Assembly (NCBI RefSeq): GCF_012726235.1
Contig: NZ_JAASAH010000024.1
Location: forward strand, 1 to 64,000
DNA from: Streptomyces sp. HNM0574
Lineage (GTDB): Bacteria > Actinomycetota > Actinomycetes > Streptomycetales > Streptomycetaceae
Length of the DNA stretch: 64,000 nt
Direction: 5' to 3'
Below are positions 39,749-46,669 of this stretch, in pieces (position 1 is the first letter of the stretch; the number at the start of each line of letters is the position of its first letter). The notes below the pieces were generated by a model. The model was given only the letters and a program-made list of their open reading frames with translations, had not been told where the DNA came from and ran no database searches. The position numbers were made by a program, and so were the translations under genes.

Positions 39749-39777
39749 TTGACAGGCCACTGGTCCAGACCTCACCG
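39749..39777 (+). promoter_or_regulatory. Promoter with DasR-like (dre) operator before the SIS-domain gene
   Basis: A perfect -35 TTGACA (39749-39754) is followed by ACTGGTCCAGACC (39759-39771), which matches the DasR consensus ACTGGTCTAGACCA at all but one position over 13 bases. The site lies in the spacer before the weak -10 region, a repressor position. DasR is the GntR-type regulator of aminosugar metabolism in Streptomyces. Confidence 0.7.
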
Positions 39778-39856
39778 TGATCGCGGCGATACGCCGGGCA
39801 GCGCCGCCCCACCGGCTGCCCCTCCCCCGCACGAGTCCCGACGCGAGAGGCCGCGC

Positions 39857-40609
39857 ATGAGTGCGAACACGCCAGCCGGTGATTTCCTCGACGCAGCGAT
39901 CGGGCTGCTGCGGCAGGTCAGGGACGGTGAGGGCGGGAACATCGCCGCGGCCGCCACCGCCGTCGCGGACGCCGTCGCCGGCGAGGGCCGGGTCTTCGCC
40001 TACGGCGCCGGGCACTCCTCGCTGCCCGCGCAGGACGTCGTCTACCGCGCGGGCGGCCTGGCCGTGATGAACCTGCTGACCGTCCCCGGCGTCGTCGGGG
40101 TGGACGTCCGCCCCGCCACTCTGGGCAGCGCGCTGGAGCGCGTCGACGGGCTGGCCGCGACGGTGCTCGACTGCAGCCCCGTGCGCGCGGGCGACGTGCT
40201 GTTCGTCATCTCCCTCTCCGGCCGCAACCCGCTGCCCGTCGAGATGGCGATGAACGCGCGGGCCCTGGGCGTGACCGTCGTCGGCGTCACCTCGGCCGCG
40301 TACGCGGAGGCCACCAAGTCCCGGCACCGGACGGGGACTTTCCTCAAGGACCACTGCGACGTGGTGATCGACAGCCGGATCGCGGTGGGCGACGCCGAGC
40401 TCACCTCGGACGGCATCGCCGCCCCCTACGCACCCGCCTCCACCGTCGTGACCAGCGCCCTCATGCAGGCGGTCGTGGCCACCGCGGCGCGGGAGCTCAC
40501 CGAGCGCGGCATCGACCCGCCGCTGCTCCGCTCCGGCAACGTCGACGGCGGCCACGAGTGGAACGACCACGTGATGACCACCTACGCGGACCGGATCTTC
40601 TACCGCTGA
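39857..40609 (+). CDS. nagS: SIS-domain phosphosugar protein, NagS-like
   Basis: A 250-residue SIS-domain protein binding phosphosugars: YGAGHSSLPAQDVVYRAGGL (about residues 46-65) and FVISLSGRNPLPVEMAMNARALG (about 116-138) form the sugar-phosphate site. It is very like S. coelicolor SCO4393, which I recall being reported as NagS, an enzyme acting on N-acetylglucosamine-6-phosphate and linked to aminosugar toxicity. The DasR-like site in its promoter fits that role. The symbol rests on recalled similarity. The last 10 bp overlap the end of the convergent PAS gene. Confidence 0.85.
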   Translation: MSANTPAGDFLDAAIGLLRQVRDGEGGNIAAAATAVADAVAGEGRVFAYGAGHSSLPAQDVVYRAGGLAVMNLLTVPGVVGVDVRPATLGSALERVDGLAATVLDCSPVRAGDVLFVISLSGRNPLPVEMAMNARALGVTVVGVTSAAYAEATKSRHRTGTFLKDHCDVVIDSRIAVGDAELTSDGIAAPYAPASTVVTSALMQAVVATAARELTERGIDPPLLRSGNVDGGHEWNDHVMTTYADRIFYR

Positions 40610-42183
40610 TCCGGTCGGTCGGCCGGGTGGGCGCGGGCCAGGTCGACGGCGGCCGCCACCCGGACGGCGACGTCCTCCGCGTACGCCGTGTCCCGGCGGT
40701 CGAAGGGGCGGCGGGCCGGGCCGCGCAGGAAGGTGACCACGCCCAGCGTCCGGCCCCGGCTGCGCAGCACCGCGCACAGTCCGTGCACCGTGCCCTCCGG
40801 CCACTTCCGCGCCGCCGCCCAGCCCGGCGCCGTCCGCGCCTCCTGCCCGCTGCCCGGGCTCGCGCCGGAGCGGACGGAGGTGCCGCGCTCGGCGGCCAGC
40901 AGCGCCGGGTGCCCCTGCCCGTAGCCGACGGGGATGCCGCCGCACACGCCGGAACCGGTCACCGGCGACGCGGCGCCCGGCGCGGCCGCAGGCGTCGCCA
41001 CCGCGCGCACCAGCCGGGACGCGCCCGCGCCGGGCAGCGTGAGGTCGAGCAGCGCGTGGTCGGCGAAGCCGGCGAGCGCGAAGTCGAGGTGGACCGTCGC
41101 CGCCTCCATCGGGTCCTCGCACTCGGCGGCCGCCCGGGCCGCGCGGTGCAGCTGGTTGTCGCGGAAGCGGAGCCGCGCGGTCTCCTGTTCGGCCTGCTTG
41201 GCGTCCGTGACGTCCTGGAAGAGCCAGGCCACGCCGAGCGGAACCGGCTCCTCCGACAGCGGGGAGGCCAGCCGCAGGAAGCCGCTGCGCCAGCAGCGCC
41301 GCCCGCCCTCGGGCGCGGGGCCTTCGTCCGCCGCGCCCTGTCCTCCGGCGCGCGCACCGGAGCGGCCGCGGCGCCGTGCCTCGCCGCCGCGGGGCTGCCC
41401 GGTCCGGCCGCGCGGGGCTTCGGGGTCCTCGGCTGAGGGGTCGGCCGCGGGCAGGGTCAGCCAGAGCTCGGCGGGGGCCGGCGGGGCGCCCTCGGCCAGG
41501 ACGTGCTGGAGCGCGCCCTCCAGCTCCTCCCGCCCCTGGCCGAAGAGTTCACCGAGCGGCTGCCCCAGCAGCTCGGTCCTGGTGCGGCGGAAGGCGCGTA
41601 CCGCGTGCGCGTTGGCGACGACGGGGCGCAGGTCGGCGTCGACGACGACCACGCCCCAGGGCGCGTCCTCCAGCAGCGCCTCGCTGAGCGCGACGGAACG
41701 CTCCAGATCGGTCTGCGCGTGGATGTCGCTGAAGGCGCAGTAGACGCCGTGCGCGCCGCCGTCTGCGCCGGCGACCCCGGCCGACTGGACCCGGACGAGC
41801 ACCCGGCCGCCGTCCTTCGTCAGCAGCGCGGCCTCGTGCACCTCGCGGCCGCTGGTGCCCAGGGCGCCGAGCAGGCGGGCCTCGGTCTCCTCCGCGTCGG
41901 CGGGGCGTACGGCCCAGCCCGCGAGGCCCTTGCGGCCCACGGCGTCGTCGGCCGTCCAGCCGAGGATGCGTTCCGCCTCGCGGTTCCAGTGCGTGACGAC
42001 GCCGTCCGCGTCGAAGGCGCACAGGGCCGCGTCCATGCCGTCGAGGAGGGCGGCGAGCAGGAGTCCGTCGTCGGGCCCGTCCCGCTCGCCGGATTCCTCC
42101 CGGCCGTCGGGCCCGCCGCCTTCGGCTCCGCTGCCGTCGCCCTCGGAGGACGACTGTGCGTGTGTTCTGGGTCGCGTGGTCAC
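40600..42183 (-). CDS. PAS-domain sensor protein with GAF-like C-terminus
   Basis: A 527-residue soluble protein. PAS domains lie at about residues 45-155 (ALLDGMDAALCAFDADGVVTHWNREAERILGW in the first) and 165-330 (WGVVVVDADLRPVVANAHAV, with an inserted Arg/Gly-rich linker). A GAF-like region occupies 355-520 (FADHALLDLTLPGAG, then GTVHGLCAVLRSRGRTLGVVTF). No kinase, phosphatase or GGDEF domain is attached, so it may be a sensor that signals through a partner, or the degenerate sensor half of a PP2C phosphatase. I chose the GTG at 42183 (MTTRPRTH). It ends convergent with, and overlapping, the SIS gene. Confidence 0.82.
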   Translation of the reverse strand: MTTRPRTHAQSSSEGDGSGAEGGGPDGREESGERDGPDDGLLLAALLDGMDAALCAFDADGVVTHWNREAERILGWTADDAVGRKGLAGWAVRPADAEETEARLLGALGTSGREVHEAALLTKDGGRVLVRVQSAGVAGADGGAHGVYCAFSDIHAQTDLERSVALSEALLEDAPWGVVVVDADLRPVVANAHAVRAFRRTRTELLGQPLGELFGQGREELEGALQHVLAEGAPPAPAELWLTLPAADPSAEDPEAPRGRTGQPRGGEARRRGRSGARAGGQGAADEGPAPEGGRRCWRSGFLRLASPLSEEPVPLGVAWLFQDVTDAKQAEQETARLRFRDNQLHRAARAAAECEDPMEAATVHLDFALAGFADHALLDLTLPGAGASRLVRAVATPAAAPGAASPVTGSGVCGGIPVGYGQGHPALLAAERGTSVRSGASPGSGQEARTAPGWAAARKWPEGTVHGLCAVLRSRGRTLGVVTFLRGPARRPFDRRDTAYAEDVAVRVAAAVDLARAHPADRPDQR

Positions 42184-42324
42184 CTGTGGCACCCCCTGCG
42201 CACAACGCGCTGCGTACTGCGGCTTGTTGCTGCCCTCGCGGCCGTCCGGCCGCATCCGTATTCAACGCGAACGTGACCCAGTGCACAGCGCGTTCAACCA
42301 AATCGTTGCCGCCCCGAAATTCGC

Positions 42325-42353
42325 TTGCGGCCGCTTCGGCACCTGCCTAGCGT
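42325..42353 (+). promoter_or_regulatory. Promoter of a miniature transcription unit
   Basis: TTGCGG (42325-42330), a 17-bp spacer and TAGCGT (42348-42353) form a good housekeeping-type promoter. The predicted start is near 42360, giving a 27-nt leader before the tiny ORF. Confidence 0.65.
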
Positions 42354-42386
42354 CGGGGGTACACGGGAAAGGAGGTGATCCGGCTG

Positions 42387-42425
42387 ATGAAGAACGACCG
42401 GACGCGTGAGGTGGCTGCGGCCTAG
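42387..42425 (+). CDS. Tiny ORF of 12 codons (MKNDRTREVAAA)
   Basis: ATG to TAG encodes the peptide MKNDRTREVAAA. The Shine-Dalgarno AAAGGAGGTGATC at 42368-42380 is exceptionally complete; the distance from AGGAGG to ATG is 11 nt. No homologue is known to me. It could be a leader peptide controlling folding of the downstream RNA, a functional micropeptide, or a ribosome-loading element of a small RNA. Coding is supported by the Shine-Dalgarno sequence and promoter only. Confidence 0.5.
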   Translation: MKNDRTREVAAA

Positions 42426-42481
42426 AGCCGTCGACGCCACTGTGTGACGCCGGTTCGCCGGCCGAATTTCCAGCAGTCACC

Positions 42482-42553
42482 CGGCCCGCGGGCTCGTCGG
42501 ACTCGTCCGACCGGCGCCCCTCGCACCAGGCGAGGGGAGCAGCCCGCGGGCCG
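42482..42553 (+). terminator. Branched GC-rich terminator-like structure
   Basis: A perfect 13-bp outer stem encloses two perfect inner hairpins of 6 bp (CTCG loop) and 8 bp (5-nt loop). Both strands can form it, so it can also end the pdxH mRNA arriving from the right (pdxH stops at 42572). Confidence 0.7.
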
Positions 42554-42571
42554 TTTCCGTGTCTTCTCCCG

Positions 42572-43363
42572 TTACGGGCAGAGACGTTCCGTGCGCCAGC
42601 CGTCGTCACCGCGGACATAGCGGAGCCGGTCGTGCAGCCGGTTCTCCCGGCCCTGCCAGAACTCCACCGTCTCCGGCGCCACCCGGAAGCCGCCCCAGGC
42701 CGGCGGCGCGGGCACGTCCTCGCCCTCCGGGTAGCGCGCGACGAGGTCCGCGTAGAGGCGGTCCAGTTCCTCGCGGGAGGAGAGGACGGCGGACTGGTCG
42801 CTGGCCCAGGCCCCGAGCTGGGAGCCGTGCGGGCGGGTGCGGAAGTAGGCGGCCGTCTCGTCCCTGCCGGTCTTCTCCACCCGGCCCGAGATGATCACTT
42901 GGCGGGCGATGCCGTGCCAGGGGAAGAGCAGCGAGGCGTACGGGTTGGCCTCCAGCTCGCGGCCCTTGCGGGAGCCGTAGTTCGTGAAGAAGACGAAGCC
43001 GCGCTCGTCGTACTGCTTGAGCAGCACGGTGCGGGAGCTGGGGCGGCCCTCGGCGTCGGCCGTGGAGACGACCATCGCGTTGGGCTCGTGCAGACCGCTC
43101 CCGGTGGCGTCCGCGAGCCAGCGCGCGAACTGGGCGTACGGGTCGGGGGCGAGGTCCGCCTCCAGGAGCCCGTCCGCGCGGTAACTGGCGCGCATGGTGG
43201 CCGGGTCGAGGGTGGTTCCGGCAGGCGGGGTGCCGGGGGTGGTGCCGCGCGGAGCGGCGGAGGACGAGCGGGGGTGGGCGTCGCGGGGACCGGTGCGGGC
43301 GGCGTCGTCAGCGTGGGGCACGCGCACATCTTGCAGCATCCGCGGAGGGCCACGGGCGATCAT
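42572..43363 (-). CDS. pdxH: Pyridoxamine 5'-phosphate oxidase
   Basis: A 263-residue PNPOx, the FMN enzyme that makes pyridoxal 5'-phosphate from pyridoxamine or pyridoxine phosphate. The conserved core runs from RASYRADGLLEADLAPDPYAQFARWL. FMN/PLP motifs are SSRTVLLKQYDERGFVFFTNYGSRKG (split-barrel core), FPWHGIARQVIISGRVEK, and the C-terminal FWQGRENRLHDRLRY. The start is uncertain: ATGs at 43363 and 43339, or the GTG at 43327, all lie in a low-conservation N-terminal extension, and none has a good Shine-Dalgarno sequence. The palindrome CATCAGCTGATG (43361-43372) covers the first ATG. Resembles SCO4387 (recalled). Confidence 0.92.
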   Translation of the reverse strand: MIARGPPRMLQDVRVPHADDAARTGPRDAHPRSSSAAPRGTTPGTPPAGTTLDPATMRASYRADGLLEADLAPDPYAQFARWLADATGSGLHEPNAMVVSTADAEGRPSSRTVLLKQYDERGFVFFTNYGSRKGRELEANPYASLLFPWHGIARQVIISGRVEKTGRDETAAYFRTRPHGSQLGAWASDQSAVLSSREELDRLYADLVARYPEGEDVPAPPAWGGFRVAPETVEFWQGRENRLHDRLRYVRGDDGWRTERLCP

Positions 43364-44011
43364 CAGCTGATGTGCGCCCGCGGACCAGCGGCTGTTCCGC
43401 CCGGCTTCACCGCTCGGTCCGCGGCCCGTTCACCGGCCGCCCGCGCGGGGCCGGGGCACGGCGGCGGACGGAGCGCGGGGCGATCCGGCAGGAAACCAGA
43501 CAGAAGGCCGTGCTCAGCCGCCGGACGGGAGGCCCGAGGGGTGGTGACGGCGGCTCGGGAGCGCCCTGCGGTGCGGCCTGATCCCTGTCCGAAAGCAACC
43601 GGATCGTGCCGCGGAATGTGCCCGATCTCACGCGCGTCCCGCATGTGGCGAACCCGGTGAAATCACCTTCAGCGCTGCCGTGACCTGCTCGCATGCGGGG
43701 TTATCGTCGCCGGGAGCGGGCCGGATGACTTCCGGCCGCACGGGGCATGACCCGAGTGACGGCACGGTCCGCGAGCACGGGATTCCGAGCGCGATCCGAC
43801 AGCGGAGTCGGTGGGCGTTCGAGAAGTCCACGAGCCGGGGAACCGTTCCGGCACAGTCCTTGAAGCAGCATTCGGCAGCAGACCCGGCCGCGCGAGGCCC
43901 TGGATCCCCTCCAGCGGACCCCGCGGGCCGCCCGTCGTCCGCACGCGGTGGGGCCGTCCCCTCGCCCGCACGCGGGTGGGGCTGCCGTCAACTACACGAG
44001 GGAGCCGCCTG
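43364..44011. other. 648-bp divergent intergenic region
   Basis: No credible gene; reading frames here have poor codon bias and no ribosome binding site. Visible elements are a 7-bp hairpin GGCCGGA-TGACT-TCCGGCC (43719-43737) and the Shine-Dalgarno sequence of the citrate synthase gene at its right end. The citrate synthase promoter and a long 5' leader probably lie here. Confidence 0.4.
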
Positions 44012-45112
44012 ATGTCCGACTTCGTACCCGGGCTCGAGGGAGTCGTCGCGTTCGAGACGGAGATCGCCGAACCCGACAAGGAAGGCGGCTCGCTCCGCTA
44101 CCGAGGCGTGGACATCGAGGATCTGGTGGGCCACGTCTCCTTCGGGAACGTGTGGGGCCTGCTGGTGGACGGCGGGTTCAACCCGGGCCTGCCGCCCGCC
44201 GAACCGTTCCCCATTCCCGTGCACTCCGGGGACATCCGGGTGGACGTCCAGTCGGCGCTGGCGATGCTGGCCCCCGTCTGGGGCCTCCGGCCGCTCCTCG
44301 ACATCGACGAGCAGCAGGCGCGCGACGACCTGGCGCGCGCCGCGGTGATGGCCCTGAGCTACGTCGCGCAGTCGGCGCGCGGGCAGGGGCTGCCGATGGT
44401 GCCGCAGCGGGAGATCGACAAGGCGGACACCGTCGTCGAGCGGTTCATGCGGCGCTGGCGGGGCGAGCCCGACCCGAAGCACGTCGCCGCGGTGGACGCG
44501 TACTGGACGTCAGCCGCCGAGCACGGCATGAACGCCTCCACCTTCACCGCGCGGGTGATCGCCTCCACCGGGGCGGACGTGGCGGCCGCGCTGTCCGGCG
44601 CGGTCGGCGCGATGTCGGGGCCGCTGCACGGCGGGGCGCCCTCCCGGGTGCTCGGGATGATCGAGGAGATCGAGCGGACCGGGGACGCCAAGGCGTTCGT
44701 GAAGCGGCAACTGGACCGGGGCGAGCGGCTGATGGGCTTCGGGCACCGGGTGTACCGCGCGGAGGACCCGCGCGCCCGGGTGCTGCGGCGCACCGCGAAG
44801 GAGCTGGGCGCCCCGCGTTACGAGGTGGCCGAGGCGCTGGAGCAGGCGGCGCTGGAGGAGCTGCACAACCGGCGTCCCGACCGGGTGCTGGCGACGAACG
44901 TGGAGTTCTGGGCGGCGATCACGCTGGACTTCGCGGAGGTCCCGGCGCACATGTTCACGTCGATGTTCACCTGCGCCCGCACCGCCGGCTGGTCCGCGCA
45001 CATCCTGGAACAGAAGCGCACCGGCCGCCTGGTACGCCCCTCGGCCCGCTACACCGGCCCCGGCACCCGCGACCCCCGCGACATCGAGGGCTACGGCACC
45101 GCCCACCACTGA
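44012..45112 (+). CDS. Citrate synthase-like protein
   Basis: A 366-residue citrate/methylcitrate synthase-fold protein condensing acetyl- or propionyl-CoA with oxaloacetate. Catalytic elements are the His-containing MSGPLHGGAPSRV (about residues 206-218), GFGHRVYRAEDPRA (the second His) and the Asp region near NVEFWAAITLDFAEVP. It corresponds in memory to SCO4388, one of several paralogues in S. coelicolor, and is shorter than the main hexameric enzyme. It may act as a 2-methylcitrate synthase or a reserve citrate synthase. The ATG follows GAGGGAG at 7-8 nt. A hairpin begins at the stop codon. Confidence 0.88.
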   Translation: MSDFVPGLEGVVAFETEIAEPDKEGGSLRYRGVDIEDLVGHVSFGNVWGLLVDGGFNPGLPPAEPFPIPVHSGDIRVDVQSALAMLAPVWGLRPLLDIDEQQARDDLARAAVMALSYVAQSARGQGLPMVPQREIDKADTVVERFMRRWRGEPDPKHVAAVDAYWTSAAEHGMNASTFTARVIASTGADVAAALSGAVGAMSGPLHGGAPSRVLGMIEEIERTGDAKAFVKRQLDRGERLMGFGHRVYRAEDPRARVLRRTAKELGAPRYEVAEALEQAALEELHNRRPDRVLATNVEFWAAITLDFAEVPAHMFTSMFTCARTAGWSAHILEQKRTGRLVRPSARYTGPGTRDPRDIEGYGTAHH

Positions 45113-45132
45113 CGCGCCCCACAAGGGGCGCG
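45113..45132. terminator. Hairpin immediately after the citrate synthase stop
   Basis: CGCGCCCC-ACAA-GGGGCGCG, an 8-bp perfect stem with a 4-nt loop. Its right arm is the start of the GGGGCGCGGGGAACTGCGC repeat core found repeatedly further right. Confidence 0.65.
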
Positions 45133-45145
45133 GGGAACTGCGCGA
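45125..45145 (+). repeat. Solitary copy of the GGGGCGCGGGGAACTGCGC core
   Basis: The leftmost of seven copies of this core in the window. Here it stands alone, without the rest of the composite unit seen near 56, 59 and 61 kb. Confidence 0.7.
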
Positions 45146-45193
45146 ACGACCCCGACGCTCCGGCGGTCGGAGACGTACGGGAAGGGGCAGCAC

Positions 45194-45231
45194 AGCCCCC
45201 GGTGCAGAACAGGCACCCCGCACCGGGGGCT
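45194..45231. terminator. Bidirectional terminator
   Basis: A 12-bp stem (AGCCCCCGGTGC with GCACCGGGGGCT) with a 14-nt loop, between the convergent citrate synthase and TetR genes. It is the natural end of the eight-gene carboxylase operon. Confidence 0.75.
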
Positions 45232-45243
45232 GGCGAGCGCCGG

Positions 45244-45846
45244 CTAAGCGTGTGGCGACAGGACCTGTTCGACCGTCCGCGCCCACGCGTCCAGGACGCG
45301 TTCCCGCCGGGCGCTGTCGTCCGTGAGGAGGTTGGCCAGGCCCAGCCCGCGCGCCATGTCGAGCAGCCCCTGCACCGTCTCCCGCACCCCGGGCACCCCC
45401 TCGTCCGCGCCGAGCAGTTCGACCGCCATGCGGTGCGTCTCGCGGCCGATCCTGGCCTCCAAAGCGGTCACCCGCGGCCCCAGTTGGGGCTCGTGGGACG
45501 CCGCCACCCACAGCTGGAGCGCCGCCCGGAACAGTGGCCCGGTGTAGAGGCCGACGAGGATGCCGACCGCGGACCGGGTGCCTTGGGGCTGCGGCAGGGC
45601 CAGCAGCGCCTTGGACCGCTCCTCCGCCACGTACTCGACGGCGGCGGTGAACAGGTCCTCGCGGGTGGGGAAATGGTGCTGTGCCGCGCCGCGCGAGACC
45701 CCGGCGTGCTCGGCGACGACCGTCACCGTGCTGCCGGTCCATCCGTGCTCGGCCAGGCAGGTCACCGCCGACTCCAGCAGCCGCCGTCGGGTGGCCCTGC
45801 TGCGGTCCTGCCGGGGCGGGCCGCCGCGCACGTTCACTGCACCCAT
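45244..45846 (-). CDS. TetR-family regulator at the end of the carboxylase operon
   Basis: A 200-residue TetR protein. Its helix-turn-helix spans about residues 16-62 (RATRRRLLESAVTCLAEHGW, then SRGAAQHHFPTREDLFTAA), followed by a helical ligand domain. It is the last gene of the operon that runs from 55912, overlapping the enoyl-CoA hydratase gene by 13 bp. A GTG at 45837 would give the GTGA overlap typical of this operon and is a good alternative start. As a distal operon gene it may repress its own operon from the palindrome near 55980, released by an acyl-CoA. That is inference. Confidence 0.9.
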   Translation of the reverse strand: MGAVNVRGGPPRQDRSRATRRRLLESAVTCLAEHGWTGSTVTVVAEHAGVSRGAAQHHFPTREDLFTAAVEYVAEERSKALLALPQPQGTRSAVGILVGLYTGPLFRAALQLWVAASHEPQLGPRVTALEARIGRETHRMAVELLGADEGVPGVRETVQGLLDMARGLGLANLLTDDSARRERVLDAWARTVEQVLSPHA

Positions 45847-46592
45847 GCGGGATCCCGTCGTTCGAGGAATGCGGTCATGCCCTCGCGGGCCTCCTCGGAG
45901 GCGAACAGCCGCGCGGACAGTTCCGCGAGGTTACCGGTGTCCCGGTCGAAGCCCGCCAGCACCTCCCTGGTCACCAGCCGTTTCGAGGCCGCGAGGCCCT
46001 GCGGCGAACCGCGCCGCAGGCCGTCCAGCACGGGTGCCAGGAGCGCGTCCGGGTCCTCGCCCGCGAGGGTCACCAGCCCGATGCGGGCCGCCTCGGCCGC
46101 GTCGAAGCGCTCGCCCGTGAGGTAGTAGCGGGCGGCGGCGCGGGGTTCCAGGCGGGGCAGCAGCGGGAGGGAGATGACGGCGGGCGCGACGCCGATCCGG
46201 GCCTCGGTGAACGCGAAGGTGGCCCCCGGTCCGGCGACGGAGATGTCGCAGGCCCCGAGCAGCCCGGTGCCCCCGGCGCGTACGTGTCCTGTGGTGCGGC
46301 CGATGACGGGCTTGGGGAGTTCCACGACGGCGCGGAGCAGCGCGGCGAGGTCCTCGGGGGTGCCGCTGCCCTCGCGCAGGTCGGCGCCCGCGCAGAAGGT
46401 GTTGCCGGTGTGGGTGAGCAGGACCGCGCGGACGGTGTCGTCCTCGGCGGCGGTGCGCAGCGCGGTGTGGAGCTCGGCGACGAGACGGGCGGAGAGCGCG
46501 TTCCGGTTGTGCGGCGAGTCCAGCGTCAGGGTGGTGACGCCGCGCGCGTGCCCGGTGCGTACCAGCGGCTGCTCGTCCTGGGTCTCCGTCAC
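45834..46592 (-). CDS. Enoyl-CoA hydratase family protein
   Basis: A 252-residue crotonase. Oxyanion-hole segments are NTFCAGADLREG (about residues 64-75) and GHVRAGGTGLLGACD (about 102-116). The catalytic Glu position is suggested by FAFTEARIGVAPAV. The short C-terminal region ends in FLERRDPAWVQ. It probably hydrates the unsaturated product of the operon's dehydrogenase or carboxylase, as methylglutaconyl-CoA or isohexenylglutaconyl-CoA hydratases do. GTG start with GAGAGGA 8 nt upstream. Confidence 0.88.
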   Translation of the reverse strand: MTETQDEQPLVRTGHARGVTTLTLDSPHNRNALSARLVAELHTALRTAAEDDTVRAVLLTHTGNTFCAGADLREGSGTPEDLAALLRAVVELPKPVIGRTTGHVRAGGTGLLGACDISVAGPGATFAFTEARIGVAPAVISLPLLPRLEPRAAARYYLTGERFDAAEAARIGLVTLAGEDPDALLAPVLDGLRRGSPQGLAASKRLVTREVLAGFDRDTGNLAELSARLFASEEAREGMTAFLERRDPAWVQ

Positions 46593-46669
46593 GTCCTGGG
46601 TCCTCTCGTGGGGTGCGTGAGCGCCGGGGCGGGGTGCGGGACGGGCCCGCACCCCGCGTCCGGTTCCGG

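Larger units (their letters stand above)
42360..42556 (+). ncRNA. Candidate small structured transcript with a 12-codon ORF
   Basis: Predicted RNA of about 200 nt. It starts with a Shine-Dalgarno sequence matching the 16S rRNA 3' end over about 15 nt and the 12-codon ORF. A stem GTGAC/GTCAC (42444-42448 with 42476-42480) then encloses hairpin GCCGG-TTCG-CCGGC. It ends with a 13-bp stem (42482-42494 with 42541-42553) that encloses two further hairpins (42496-42511 and 42517-42537), i.e. a three-way junction, followed by GTTT. The last element probably terminates transcription. It lies between two minus-strand genes and has no downstream partner on its own strand. Confidence 0.55.

Noticed and set aside
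42300..42560. The structured RNA as a riboswitch or attenuator for pdxH
   Set aside because: It lies on the opposite strand and beyond the 3' end of pdxH, so it cannot be the pdxH leader. On the pdxH strand it can only serve as terminator.
43680..44012. Plus-strand frame just upstream of the citrate synthase gene, readable as an N-terminal extension
   Set aside because: The ATG at 44012 has a proper Shine-Dalgarno sequence and begins at the conserved protein start; the upstream translation looks non-coding.
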